64,000 nt of DNA from Planktotalea arctica (GCF_002105285.1 NZ_MUHR01000005.1:485704-549703); one strand, 5' to 3'. Shown: positions 54,272-63,379, counted from the first letter of the stretch. The notes: generated by a model not told the origin, from the letters alone. Numbers and translations are program-made.

Positions 54272-54390
54272 GATTTCACCAGCCGCAGGCATCAATATCG
54301 ACAAGCCGCCCTCCATGCGCGCGCTTGTGCCGCGCTTGACCCTGCGCGCGCGCTCCCTTTAATGCGCGCAATTGCGCGTAAGGAAATTCT

Positions 54391-56232
54391 ATGGCCTCTG
54401 ATACCACTGCTCCCACCCGCCAAACCGCCACGACAGCTGGCGAAACGGCCCCGAAGATCGGCGAAGCAGAGCGTGCGAAGTCCAAGGAGATCGGCACGCT
54501 GCGCCGCCTCTGGCCCTTCCTTGCGCCCTATAAAATGTTGGTGGTGCTGGCGGGCTGCGCGCTGACTTTGACCGCTTGTGTGTCGCTGATCCTGCCATTG
54601 GCCGTGCGCCGCGTGGTAGACAACTTCGAGACCGCCGAAGGTGCCTTGCTTGATCAATATTTTGCCGCTGCTCTGGGCATTGCTGCTTTGCTGGCTGTGG
54701 GGACTGCGCTGCGCTACGCACTGGTGACGCGCCTTGGCGAGCGCGTGGTGACGGATATTCGCAAAGCGGTGTTCGACCGCGTGATTTCGCTTAGTCCCGC
54801 CTTTTACGAAAACATCATGACCGGCGAAGTGCTGAGCCGCATCACCACGGACACCACGCTGATCCTTTCTGTCATCGGCTCTTCGATTTCGATCGCGCTG
54901 CGCAACGTGTTGATTTTCCTCGGAGGGCTGACCTTGATGCTGTTCACGTCGGCCAAGTTGACCGGTCTTGTGCTGCTTCTGGTGCCCGCGGTGATCGTAC
55001 CTATCCTAGTGCTCGGGCGGCGCTTGCGCGTGCTGAGCCGCGAAAATCAGGACTGGATTGCGGCCTCCTCGGGCAATGCGTCAGAAACGCTTGGCTCCGT
55101 GCAGACGGTGCAGGCCTTCACCCACGAGGTGCAAAGCCAGATCGCTTTCGCCGATTTCACCGAAAAGAGCTTTGATGCCGCGCGCCGCCGCATCACTGTG
55201 CGCGCGTTCTTGACGATGATCGTTATTTTCCTCGTGTTTTCGGGTGTCGTCGGCGTGCTTTGGGTTGGTGCCCACGATGTACGCGCAGGCCTGATGAGCA
55301 CGGGCGCGCTGGTGCAATTCGTGATCTATGCGGTCATGGTTGCAGGCGCGGTTGCGGCCCTTTCGGAAATCTGGAGCGAGCTGCAACGCGCCGCCGGTGC
55401 CACCGAGCGTCTGGTCGAACTGCTCGATTCCGAAGACACGGTGAACGATCCCGCAGCGCCTGTTGCGCTCGCCAGTCCTGTGCGCGGCGAAATCGCCTTT
55501 GAACATGTGTTCTTCCGCTACCCCTCGCGTCCGGACACTCCCGCGCTTGAGGACGTGAACCTGAATATCAAAGCGGGTGAAACCGTCGCCTTCGTCGGCC
55601 CGTCCGGTGCGGGCAAAACCACCATTATCCAGATGATCCAGCGTTTTTATGATCCCAAGTCCGGCGTGATCCGCCTTGATGGTGTGCCGCTTCCCGAAAT
55701 GAGCCGCGATGCGTTTCGCCGTTACATCTCGTTGGTGCCGCAAGACCCTGTGATCTTTGCGGCCTCCGCGCGCGAGAACATTCGCTTTGGCCGTCCCGGT
55801 GCGAGCGACGGCGATGTCGAAGCGGCTGCCAAGGCCGCTGCCGCGCATGATTTTATCACTGCGTTGCCCGAGGGCTATGACAGCTATGTGGGCGAGCGCG
55901 GCGTGATGCTTTCGGGCGGGCAGAAGCAGCGCATCGCCATCGCCCGTGCGATCCTGCGCGATGCGCCGGTGCTGCTGCTCGATGAGGCGACAAGTGCGCT
56001 GGATGCGGAAAGCGAACGCGCGGTGCAACTGGCCGTGGACGAGCTTTCGCAAGGGCGCACAACGCTGATCGTCGCGCATCGCCTAGCCACGGTGAAAAAG
56101 GCTGATCGCATTGTGGTGATGGAAGAGGGGCGCATCGTTGCCACTGGCACGCATGATGCTTTGGTCGCGCAGGACGGTCTTTATGCGCGCCTTGCGCGTT
56201 TGCAATTCACTGCAGGGTTTGAGGACGTCTGA
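54391..56232 (+). CDS. ABC exporter with fused membrane and ATPase domains (MsbA type)
   Basis: 613-residue half-transporter. A polar N-terminal stretch of about 40 residues precedes six membrane helices (about 50-330). The ATPase domain (about 360-600) has Walker A GPSGAGKTT, Q-loop SLVPQDP, the signature LSGGQKQRIA, Walker B VLLLDEATSALD and the switch histidine in IVAHRLA. It should dimerise to export a lipid or hydrophobic compound, like MsbA or related exporters. It starts at ATG 54391, 120 bp after the tRNA. The next gene (BON-LysM) is 66 bp downstream. Confidence 0.9.
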   Translation: MASDTTAPTRQTATTAGETAPKIGEAERAKSKEIGTLRRLWPFLAPYKMLVVLAGCALTLTACVSLILPLAVRRVVDNFETAEGALLDQYFAAALGIAALLAVGTALRYALVTRLGERVVTDIRKAVFDRVISLSPAFYENIMTGEVLSRITTDTTLILSVIGSSISIALRNVLIFLGGLTLMLFTSAKLTGLVLLLVPAVIVPILVLGRRLRVLSRENQDWIAASSGNASETLGSVQTVQAFTHEVQSQIAFADFTEKSFDAARRRITVRAFLTMIVIFLVFSGVVGVLWVGAHDVRAGLMSTGALVQFVIYAVMVAGAVAALSEIWSELQRAAGATERLVELLDSEDTVNDPAAPVALASPVRGEIAFEHVFFRYPSRPDTPALEDVNLNIKAGETVAFVGPSGAGKTTIIQMIQRFYDPKSGVIRLDGVPLPEMSRDAFRRYISLVPQDPVIFAASARENIRFGRPGASDGDVEAAAKAAAAHDFITALPEGYDSYVGERGVMLSGGQKQRIAIARAILRDAPVLLLDEATSALDAESERAVQLAVDELSQGRTTLIVAHRLATVKKADRIVVMEEGRIVATGTHDALVAQDGLYARLARLQFTAGFEDV

Positions 56233-56298
56233 ATTCCCCCTTGCACCTTCAAAGGTGTCGCGCGACAGTCTACGCAGACATTCAAGGAGGATATTTAA

Positions 56299-56745
56299 AT
56301 GGGTTTGTGGAGTTTTGCGAAAGACGCTGGCAAGAAACTGTTCGGTGGTGATGATGCCGAACCGTCCGTGGACGAGTTAAAGAAAGAAGTTGCAGAGTTG
56401 GGCCTTGAGGCCGAAGGTCTGGACATTAAGGTCGAGGGCGACAAAGTGCGCGTCGCAGGCGTTGGTGCGGTTAGCCCGTCGCTGCGCGAGAAAATCATTC
56501 TGGCCGTCGGCAATGTCACTGGTATCGGTTCTGTCGAGACGGACGACGCCGAGGATGCAGGCCCCGCGCCGGTGTTCCATACCGTTGAAAAGGGCGACAC
56601 GCTCTGGGCTGTCGCAGAAAAGGCGATGGGCAATGGCGCGAAATACACCGCCATTTTCGAGGCGAACAAACCAATGCTGAGTCACCCGGACAAGATTTAC
56701 CCCGGTCAGGTTCTGCGCATCCCGCAAGAGGGCGCGGAGGCCTAG
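56299..56745 (+). CDS. BON-LysM protein (Kbp/YgaU-like)
   Basis: 148-residue protein without a signal peptide. An N-terminal stretch (FAKDAGKKLFGG) precedes a BON domain (about 22-80, with DIKVEGDKVRVAGVGAVS), followed by a LysM domain (about 93-143: FHTVEKGDTLWAVAEKAMG and ANKPMLSHPDKIYPGQVLRIP). The pair is the layout of Kbp/YgaU, a potassium-binding protein of E. coli. Binding to potassium is expected from the family and is not visible here. A ribosome-binding site GGAGGA lies at the right distance upstream and a strong terminator follows. Confidence 0.9.
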   Translation: MGLWSFAKDAGKKLFGGDDAEPSVDELKKEVAELGLEAEGLDIKVEGDKVRVAGVGAVSPSLREKIILAVGNVTGIGSVETDDAEDAGPAPVFHTVEKGDTLWAVAEKAMGNGAKYTAIFEANKPMLSHPDKIYPGQVLRIPQEGAEA

Positions 56746-56773
56746 GCGGACACCGTTTTGATCAGATGATTTT

Positions 56774-56802
56774 AAAAGGAGCGGGCTTTCCGCTCCTTTT
56801 TT
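56774..56802 (+). terminator. Rho-independent terminator after the BON-LysM gene
   Basis: AAAAGGAGCGG and CCGCTCCTTTT form an 11 bp perfect stem (56774-56784 and 56790-56800) with a 5-base loop, then two more thymines. It lies 28 bp past the stop. Confidence 0.85.
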
Positions 56803-56916
56803 CATTTCGCGCGCACAAAGACGCTTGGGAAACCTTGCGTTTGATCTGGCCCGCCCTCATCTTGGAGCAAACGCGCGATCAATCGGCGTGAACTTTGGCT
56901 CAGGGGAGGAGTGGCC

Positions 56917-58797
56917 ATGACATTCGCTACAGTCGCGGACAAGAATGAAATCGAAGGGCAAATGCCATGGGCGGATCGGGATATTCCCGCCACGCTTTAT
57001 GGTGTGCTCAGCCGCACGACGGGCAAGTTTCCAAGCCGCAACGCGGTCAGCTATCAGCTGTTTTCCGGCCCCAAGGATAAAGCCGAAACGCTCAGCTGGC
57101 AGCAGCTACATGACAAGACCGTGCAGACGGCGAACCTGTTTCGCAAGCTGGGCGTGGGCGAAAAAGATGTCGTCGCCTATATCCTGCCCAACTGCAACGA
57201 GACGATGCTGACCTTTCTTGGCGGTGCGATTGCGGGGATCGTGAACCCGATCAACCCGCTGCTGGAACCCGAGCAGATCGCGTCGATTTTGCGTGAGACA
57301 GGCGCGAAAGTCGTGGTCACGCTCAAGGCGTTTCCAAAGACCGATGTCGCCCAGAAAACTGCCGAAGCGGTGCGCCATGCGCCCGGCGTCGATACGGTTC
57401 TCGAAGTGGATCTGCTTCGCTATCTCACGCCGCCCAAGTCCTGGATCGTGCCGCTGGTGCGCCCCAAGAACCCGACGGGCCATCACGCGGATGTGAAGGA
57501 TTTCGTTATGGAAGTTGCCAAGCAAAACACCGCGCTTGATTTTGCTGATAGCGCGGGGGACCGCGTTGCTGCCTACTTTCACACGGGCGGCACCACGGGC
57601 ATGCCCAAGGTTGCGCAGCACACCTACAATGGCATGATCTACAATGGCTGGCTTGGTCATGAGTTGAACTTTGACGAGACGGACAACATTATCTGCCCGC
57701 TGCCCCTGTTTCATGTTTTCGCCTGCCATGTGATCGTCATGGCCTCGCTTGCGAGCGGCGCGCATGTGGTCTTCCCGACGCCGCAGGGCTATCGCGGTGA
57801 GGGGGTGTTCGACAATTTTTGGAAATTGATCGAGCGCTGGCAAATCACCTTTATCATCACAGTGCCGACGGCGATTTCCGCGCTGATGCAGCGCCCGATC
57901 GATGCGGATGTCAGTTCTGTCAAGAATGCGTTCTCCGGCTCTGCGCCCCTGCCTTTGGAGTTGTTCAAACGCTTCGAAGCGGCGACGGGTGTGCAGATCG
58001 TCGAGGGATATGGCCTGACCGAAGCGACCTGCCTCGTGTCTTGCAATCCCGTGGAGGGCAACAAGAAAGTTGGCTCCATCGGGATCATGCTGCCCTATAC
58101 GGATGTGAAAATTCTCAAAGGCTCGCCCGAGGGCCCTGTGGCCTGCGCCGTCGATGAAGTGGGCGAGATTTGCATTTCGAGCCCCGGCGTTATGGTTGGC
58201 GCGACCTACACGGAAGCAGAAAAAAACCGCGATCTGTTTCATGGCAAATACCTGCGTACGGGCGATCTAGGCCGCGTGGACGAGGACGAGTACCTCTGGA
58301 TCACTGGGCGCGCCAAGGATCTGATCATTCGTGGCGGGCACAACATTGACCCTGCCGAGATCGAAGAGGCGCTATTGGGCCACGAGGCCGTCGCCTTTTC
58401 TGGTGCGATCGGCCAGCCGGATGCCCACGCGGGCGAAGTGCCTTGCGCCTTCGTCGAACTGGTTGAGGGCGCGTCGGTCACGGAAGCGGAATTGCTGGAA
58501 TACTGCAAGGTTCACGTGCACGAACGCGCGGCGCAGCCCAAGCATATGACCATTCTGGATGAGTTGCCGAAAACGGCGGTGGGCAAGGTGTTCAAGCCCG
58601 ATCTGCGCAAGCATGCGATCACGCGGGTCTATAACGCCGCGCTTGAAGAGGCGGGCCTCGATGCGCGGGTCGTTTCTGTCATTGACGACAAGAAGCGCGG
58701 TCTGGTGGCGCAGCTTTCAGCTGGCACTAAAGATGACGGTGCAGTGAACGGTGTGCTCGGCGATTTCATCCGGCCGTGGGAATGGGCTCAGAGCTAG
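56917..58797 (+). CDS. Acyl-CoA synthetase (AMP-binding, 626 residues)
   Basis: Adenylate-forming ligase starting at ATG 56917 because GGGGAGGA is well placed in front of it; the GTG at 56911 directly abuts those purines. The P-loop is YFHTGGTTGMPKVAQHT near residue 226, EGYGLTEATCLVS near 368 is the motif before the hinge, and TGRAKDLIIRGGHNIDPAEIE near 465 is the hinge and C-terminal lid. The catalytic lysine is in PKTAVGKVFKPDL near 552. It resembles proteobacterial long-chain acyl-CoA synthetases, but substrate range is unknown. Repeat copy F follows immediately after the stop. It has its own upstream region of about 170 bp. Confidence 0.88.
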   Translation: MTFATVADKNEIEGQMPWADRDIPATLYGVLSRTTGKFPSRNAVSYQLFSGPKDKAETLSWQQLHDKTVQTANLFRKLGVGEKDVVAYILPNCNETMLTFLGGAIAGIVNPINPLLEPEQIASILRETGAKVVVTLKAFPKTDVAQKTAEAVRHAPGVDTVLEVDLLRYLTPPKSWIVPLVRPKNPTGHHADVKDFVMEVAKQNTALDFADSAGDRVAAYFHTGGTTGMPKVAQHTYNGMIYNGWLGHELNFDETDNIICPLPLFHVFACHVIVMASLASGAHVVFPTPQGYRGEGVFDNFWKLIERWQITFIITVPTAISALMQRPIDADVSSVKNAFSGSAPLPLELFKRFEAATGVQIVEGYGLTEATCLVSCNPVEGNKKVGSIGIMLPYTDVKILKGSPEGPVACAVDEVGEICISSPGVMVGATYTEAEKNRDLFHGKYLRTGDLGRVDEDEYLWITGRAKDLIIRGGHNIDPAEIEEALLGHEAVAFSGAIGQPDAHAGEVPCAFVELVEGASVTEAELLEYCKVHVHERAAQPKHMTILDELPKTAVGKVFKPDLRKHAITRVYNAALEEAGLDARVVSVIDDKKRGLVAQLSAGTKDDGAVNGVLGDFIRPWEWAQS

Positions 58798-58822
58798 GTC
58801 GAATTTTGAGAAAATTCGGGTT

Positions 58823-58866
58823 CCGGCCCCGAAGGGGGCCGGGAGTTTAAAGGGCAAGATGAAGCG
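58823..58866 (+). repeat. Dispersed intergenic repeat, copy F, with a hairpin that may act as terminator
   Basis: CCGGCCCC (58823-58830) pairs with GGGGCCGG (58835-58842). The tail GGGAGTTTAAAGGGCAAGAT and GAAGC then matches the GTTTA and AAGATGAAG blocks of copies D and G. A second small hairpin (GAATTTT/AAAATTC, 58801-58817) lies just before it. Confidence 0.65.
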
Positions 58867-58873
58867 AAGCGCG

Positions 58874-60106
58874 TCAGTCCTTCGGGGCTGGCGCACCGCC
58901 CTCGAAGTTGTTGCCATTCGCGTAGTCGCACGGCTCTTCTTGCATTTGCAAATGAAGCCCGTCGCCAGTGTAGGGATTGGCGCGTGCGAGGGCTTCATCC
59001 ACGTCGATGCCAAGCCCTGGCGTGGTGGGCGGTGTGATAAACCCGTCCTCTACGCGGATTGATCCTTTGATCAGCGCATCGTGGAACGGGGTTTCGATAG
59101 TCTCTGCCATCAGGATATTGGGGATCGAGGTGGCAAGGTGAATGTTCGCGGCCCATTCGACAGGCCCTGCATATAAGTGAGGTGCCATTTGTGCGTTGAA
59201 GACTTCCGCGATGGCAGCGGTCTTCTTCATCTCCCAGATGCCGCCCGCACGGCCCAAGGCAGGTTGCAGGATTTCAGCAGCGCCCGCGCGTAGCACCGCG
59301 GCGAATTCCGACTTGGTCGTCATCCGCTCACCCGTCGAGATCGGGATGCGAACATTGCGTGCAACGCGGGCCATGTCCTCGATATGGTCTGGGGGCGTGG
59401 GTTCCTCGTACCAAAGGGGCGAGTAGGGTTCTAAAGCCTGCCCGAGACGGATCGCGCCTGCGGTGTTGAACTGGCCGTGCGTGCCGAACAGCAGGTCCGC
59501 CTTGTCGCCCACAGCCTCGCGAATGGCTTTGCAAAAGGAAACGGAGCGCGTGATATCGCTCATCGCAGGCATATGCCCGCCGCGCATCGTGTAGGGGCCA
59601 GCGGGGTCGAATTTGACTGCTGTGTAGCCGCGCGCAACCGCGTCTGCGGCGGATTCTGCGGCCATTTCGGGGCTTGTCCAGAAATCTGTCAGATCGTGAT
59701 GGGGCAGGGGGTAGAGGTATGTGTAGGCGCGGATGCGCTCGTTCATCTTGCCGCCAAGCAGCGCATAGACAGGACGTTCGCGCGCTTTGCCGAGGATGTC
59801 CCAGCACGCGATTTCAAGGCCTGAAAACGCCCCCATGACCGTCAGATCGGGGCGCTGCGTGAAGCCGGATGAATAAGCGCGGCGAAACATCAATTCGATG
59901 TTCTCGGGATTCTCGCCCTGCATGTGCCGCTCGAACACGTCCTCAATGACGCTGCGCATCGCCTCTGGGCCAACAGTGGAGGCATAGCATTCGCCCCAGC
60001 CTGTGATGCCGTTGTCTGTCGTGACTTTGACGAGAATCCAGTAGCGCCCGCCCCAACCGGGGGCAGGGGGCGCGGTGATGATGATGTCTAGGTCTTGCAG
60101 TTTCAT
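58874..60106 (-). CDS. Mandelate racemase / muconate lactonizing enzyme family (enolase superfamily)
   Basis: 410-residue enzyme of the enolase superfamily that abstracts a proton next to a carboxylate of a sugar acid. N-terminal capping domain (about 1-125), then a barrel: VKFDPAGPY near 164, GTHGQFNTAG near 208 and WYEEPTPPDH near 232 carry acid and metal ligands, ISTGERMTTKSEF near 255 is another metal ligand, and MAPHLYAGPVEWA near 308 supplies the general base histidine region. The motif set resembles acid-sugar dehydratases (mannonate/galactonate-like), but the exact substrate cannot be read. The start overlaps the end of the alcohol dehydrogenase gene by 4 bp, which suggests a shared catabolic route. 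Confidence 0.82.
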   Translation of the reverse strand: MKLQDLDIIITAPPAPGWGGRYWILVKVTTDNGITGWGECYASTVGPEAMRSVIEDVFERHMQGENPENIELMFRRAYSSGFTQRPDLTVMGAFSGLEIACWDILGKARERPVYALLGGKMNERIRAYTYLYPLPHHDLTDFWTSPEMAAESAADAVARGYTAVKFDPAGPYTMRGGHMPAMSDITRSVSFCKAIREAVGDKADLLFGTHGQFNTAGAIRLGQALEPYSPLWYEEPTPPDHIEDMARVARNVRIPISTGERMTTKSEFAAVLRAGAAEILQPALGRAGGIWEMKKTAAIAEVFNAQMAPHLYAGPVEWAANIHLATSIPNILMAETIETPFHDALIKGSIRVEDGFITPPTTPGLGIDVDEALARANPYTGDGLHLQMQEEPCDYANGNNFEGGAPAPKD

Positions 60107-61188
60107 GAGAACATGATCACATTGCGTTTCGCAGAGCCGGACTTGGTATCTGCGATCGCTTCATTGATCTGATCGAGACGCCAGCGCCCGGAAATTAACT
60201 CGTCTAGTTGCAACCGTCCTTGTCCGTACATATCCACCATCCAAGGAATGTCGCGCTGGATCACCACATCGCCCATTTTTGAGCCTTTCATGCCTTGGCC
60301 AACTGCCGCCATCATGACCGGTTCATAAGTGGCCGTTGCGCCGGAATGGGGCATGCCGACCATGATCACCTGACCGCCATTGGCGAGATACTGGGGCGCC
60401 TGCTCATAAGCGGGGATCGCGCCGACGGTGACGATAACTGCGTCTGCGCCGCGCCCCATCGCGTGTTTTGCTGCGCGCCATGGTTTGTCCGAGGTCGCAA
60501 GTACGCCGTCGGTTGCGCCGAAACTTTTGGCAATCTCCAGCTTCTCTTCGCTCATGTCCACGGCAACGATACGGCGCGCGCCAGCAATGCGCGCACCTTG
60601 GATCGCATTCAGGCCAACGCCGCCAGCGCCGATAACAACAACGTCCTGACCCGCGCGCAAGCCTGCCGCATTGATGACTGCACCAACTCCTGTGATCACG
60701 CCGCATGCAAGAAGTGCCGCGGCGTCTTTGGGGATGTCGGGCGCGATTTTCACCACTTGCCGTTGATCCACCACGACCTTCTCCGCGAAGGCACCGCAAG
60801 CCATCGCCTGATGCAGCTTGCCGCCATCCGCGGTTTTCAACGGGCCTTGATCGCCGTCATAGGGCGTCTCGCAAAGCGTCGGGATGCCGCCCGCGCAGGA
60901 GGGGCAATTGCCGCACGCACGGATGAGCGTGACGACCACGCTATCCCCTTCGCTTAGTCCAACAACACCTGCGCCGACACCTGTGACAATACCCGCCGCC
61001 TCATGGCCGTAGACCGCCGGAAGCGAGCCGCCCCAGCCGCCGTCCATGAAGGTGATGTCGGAATGGCAGATCGCCACGGCGTCCAGCGTGACTTCGATCT
61101 CGCCCATGCCAGCGGCGCGCAGTTGCACGTCGTCGATTGAAAGGGGCGCACCAAATTCATGGCATACGGCAGCTTTTATTGTTGGCAT
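60103..61188 (-). CDS. Zinc-dependent alcohol dehydrogenase (MDR family)
   Basis: 361-residue medium-chain dehydrogenase. The catalytic zinc ligands are C41 (AICHSD) and H62/E63 (YGHEAAG), and the structural zinc is held by C92, C95, C98 and C106 (CGNCPSC..LC). The NAD site has VVVIGAGGVGLNAIQGARIAG near 184. It oxidises an alcohol or reduces an aldehyde. It is co-translated with the enolase-superfamily enzyme downstream (ATGA overlap), so the two probably serve one catabolic pathway, of which the substrate is unknown. Confidence 0.9.
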   Translation of the reverse strand: MPTIKAAVCHEFGAPLSIDDVQLRAAGMGEIEVTLDAVAICHSDITFMDGGWGGSLPAVYGHEAAGIVTGVGAGVVGLSEGDSVVVTLIRACGNCPSCAGGIPTLCETPYDGDQGPLKTADGGKLHQAMACGAFAEKVVVDQRQVVKIAPDIPKDAAALLACGVITGVGAVINAAGLRAGQDVVVIGAGGVGLNAIQGARIAGARRIVAVDMSEEKLEIAKSFGATDGVLATSDKPWRAAKHAMGRGADAVIVTVGAIPAYEQAPQYLANGGQVIMVGMPHSGATATYEPVMMAAVGQGMKGSKMGDVVIQRDIPWMVDMYGQGRLQLDELISGRWRLDQINEAIADTKSGSAKRNVIMFS

Positions 61189-61267
61189 ATTTCTCTCCTA
61201 GCTTGGCGCTAGGGTTGACCAAGCCGCGCGCACTCACAAGTCGATTTACGACACTTACCGTCGAATT

Positions 61268-62479
61268 TTACGCCACGGAAGCACGTTTGCGCATCTGGAA
61301 GATCACGACCGAGACCACCATTAGCACCGATGCGATCAGGAAGGGTGCGCCGGGCGCATAGATCGGCGCACCTGCGGCGGTGAAATAGGCAAAGCTGCGC
61401 GTCATCACCAAGGGCGCCATTATTGCGGACAGCGAGTTGACAGAGGTCAATACGCCTTGCAATTCGCCCTGTGCGTCATCTGCGACGCGGCGTGACATAA
61501 TGCCTTGAAGCGCGGGCATGCCCACCGCACCAAGCGCACTGATCGGGATCAGAATGAGCAACAGCGTACCGGATGTGACGAAGGCGATGACGAAGAGCAT
61601 CACCGCCTCTAGGCCGAGGCCCAGAACAACGGTGCCGCGATGCCCGAAGCGCCGGATCGAGGGTTGCACCAGCAAGCCTTGCACCAATCCGAAGCTGATC
61701 CCGTAAATGGCGAGCGACAGGCCGATCATGCCGGGCGACCACGCAAAACGCTCCAGCGTGTAGAACGCCCAGATCGAGGGGTAGACGACATTGGCGATCT
61801 GGAAGAAAAAATAAACGACGAGCAGCGGGCCTAGGCCGGGAAAGCTGCCGATGGATTTGAATGCGCCGAACGGGTTTGCGCGTTTCCATTTGAACGCGCG
61901 GCGCGTGGCATCCGTGACGCTTTCGCGCAGCACGAACCAGCCGAGCGCAGCGTTGCTGATTGCTAGAACCGCTGCGGCCCAAAATGGCGCGCGCGTTCCG
62001 AATTCGGCCAAGATGCCGCCAATGACAGGTCCAAGCACGAAGCCGATGCCAAAGCCCGCACCAATTAGGCCAAAGTTTGCGGCCTTCTGATCGGGCTTGG
62101 ACACATCGGCAATATAGGCGGCAGCGGTTGCATGGGTCGCGGCGGTGATCCCCCCGATGATCCGTCCGAGCAGCAAGAGCCAGATTGTGCCCGCAACGGC
62201 CATCAGAACATAGTTAACTGCCATGATGACGAGCGAAATCACCAGCACTGGTTTGCGGCCATGGCGATCACTCAACGAGCCGATGATCGGGCCGAACAGG
62301 AACTGCATCGCCGCGAAGGTCGTCGCCAGAATGCCGCCCCAGATTGCCGCATCGCCAAGGCTACCGCCATCCACTTCGCGCAGAAGATAGGGCATCACGG
62401 GCATGATAAGGCCAATGCCCATGGCATCGATGGCGACAGTGGCCACGATGAAAAATATCGGCAGGCGGGAGGGTTTCAT
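61268..62479 (-). CDS. MFS transporter of the TetA type (drug/proton antiporter family)
   Basis: 403-residue inner-membrane transporter with 12 predicted helices. The loop between helices 2 and 3 carries GSLSDRHGRKPVLVIS (about 65-80), the MFS motif A. The helix-5 motif GFGIGFVLGPVIGGIL near 147 resembles antiporter motif C, typical of TetA-like drug exporters. An ArsR regulator gene lies 130 bp upstream on the same strand. TetA itself exports tetracycline as its metal chelate; this relative could export any drug or metabolite. Function beyond efflux is unproven. Confidence 0.87.
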   Translation of the reverse strand: MKPSRLPIFFIVATVAIDAMGIGLIMPVMPYLLREVDGGSLGDAAIWGGILATTFAAMQFLFGPIIGSLSDRHGRKPVLVISLVIMAVNYVLMAVAGTIWLLLLGRIIGGITAATHATAAAYIADVSKPDQKAANFGLIGAGFGIGFVLGPVIGGILAEFGTRAPFWAAAVLAISNAALGWFVLRESVTDATRRAFKWKRANPFGAFKSIGSFPGLGPLLVVYFFFQIANVVYPSIWAFYTLERFAWSPGMIGLSLAIYGISFGLVQGLLVQPSIRRFGHRGTVVLGLGLEAVMLFVIAFVTSGTLLLILIPISALGAVGMPALQGIMSRRVADDAQGELQGVLTSVNSLSAIMAPLVMTRSFAYFTAAGAPIYAPGAPFLIASVLMVVSVVIFQMRKRASVA

Positions 62480-62609
62480 GCGGATTGCCTAGCGTTGAAG
62501 AGCAGGGATATCAGGTGCAACACTCTTTGCTGAAAGGCCAGTGAATTTGACGCAAGCCTTTCTTCAGCGGCGATCAGGCTTGGCGCGAAGTCTTGCGGTG
62601 GCATAGTTC

Positions 62610-62930
62610 TCATGGCGCTTTTATCTGGCGTTTGTGCGTTGCAGGTTCTCTGCAACACAGCTGCGTCAGAAGCGCGGCGATATCGCCGAGCGTGCTCAGG
62701 TTTGGCGTGATGATGGTTTTGCGCCCATGGCTTTCGCGTGTGATCACCTGCCCTTGCTCCATCTCGCGCAAGTGATGGGCTAATGTTGAAGGTGCGATTT
62801 GTGTTCTTGCTGCCAACTCACCTGCGCTTAGCCCGTCTTGAGCGCGCTGCAGCAGGGCGCGCAGGATATCGACGCGCAGAGGGTGGGCGAGGGCGGAAAA
62901 GACTGCGCTGATCTGGGAGGATTCAATCAC
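62610..62930 (-). CDS. ArsR-type winged-helix regulator
   Basis: 106-residue winged-helix protein beginning at GTG 62930. ISAVFSALAHPLRVDILRALL near the N-terminus is the classic ArsR opening, GLSAGELAARTQIAPSTLAHHLREME (about 33-58) is the recognition HTH, and GQVITRESHGRKTIITPN is the wing. There is no CxC metal motif; only a C-terminal CC (about 92-93) is present, so metal sensing is uncertain. It precedes the MFS gene on the same strand. A 20 bp inverted repeat overlaps the start region and no clear ribosome-binding site is seen, so the message might be leaderless. Confidence 0.84.
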   Translation of the reverse strand: MIESSQISAVFSALAHPLRVDILRALLQRAQDGLSAGELAARTQIAPSTLAHHLREMEQGQVITRESHGRKTIITPNLSTLGDIAALLTQLCCREPATHKRQIKAP

Positions 62931-62935
62931 TCAAT

Positions 62936-62955
62936 TAAACTAGTTTGATAGTTTA
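62936..62955 (-). promoter_or_regulatory. Putative ArsR operator at the arsR start
   Basis: TAAACTA (62936-62942) and TAGTTTA (62949-62955) are perfect 7 bp arms with a 6-base spacer, and a perfect palindrome AAACTAGTTT (62937-62946) overlaps it. It begins 6 bases from the GTG start of the ArsR gene. AT-rich and typical in style for ArsR-family operators. Confidence 0.6.
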
Positions 62956-63013
62956 GTATAGGCAAGCAAAACCTGCACCGCGCGGCTTTGGGCGTGCGCG
63001 GTGCGTGAATTAT

Positions 63014-63379
63014 TCAGACGTCCAGCCATGCCTCTGCTGCCGTGCGCTCGTCTAGATCAAAGCTCTTGATTGCAAGCCCTGGCAAAAGCGCGCCCTCGAT
63101 TTCGGCGACGGTGCGCAGCCAGCTATGATCGCTGAGAACGGCGCATCTGTCGTATTTTCCAAGCAGTCCGAAGAGCTTGCCAAGGCGGGACAATTCGACC
63201 CCGACTGCGCCCATCGTCGGCATGTCCAGATCGGTTATGGTGAACAGCATTGTGCCGCCCTTCACGCCTTCGGATTCGCGAAACAATGTGTCGAGACCTG
63301 CAAGCATGATATTCGCATCGATGCCGCCATTGATATCGATCTCGATACGGGTTGGTTTGGTCTTGGTGACGGTGAACAT
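63014..63379 (-). CDS. SpoIIAA-like (STAS-related) protein
   Basis: 121-residue protein starting at ATG 63379 (MFTVTKTKPTRIEID). It has the SpoIIAA-like pattern: a first strand IEIDINGGIDANIM, then GLDTLFRESEGVKGGTMLFTI (about 28-48), and the C-terminal GLAIKSFDLDERTAAEAWL. In this family a phosphorylatable serine is not always present, and here the loop after the first repeat shows no clear serine. Related proteins bind lipids or antagonise anti-sigma factors in other bacteria; no partner is encoded nearby. It faces the DUF1801 gene (103 bp between starts), so a shared promoter region is likely. Confidence 0.8.
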   Translation of the reverse strand: MFTVTKTKPTRIEIDINGGIDANIMLAGLDTLFRESEGVKGGTMLFTITDLDMPTMGAVGVELSRLGKLFGLLGKYDRCAVLSDHSWLRTVAEIEGALLPGLAIKSFDLDERTAAEAWLDV

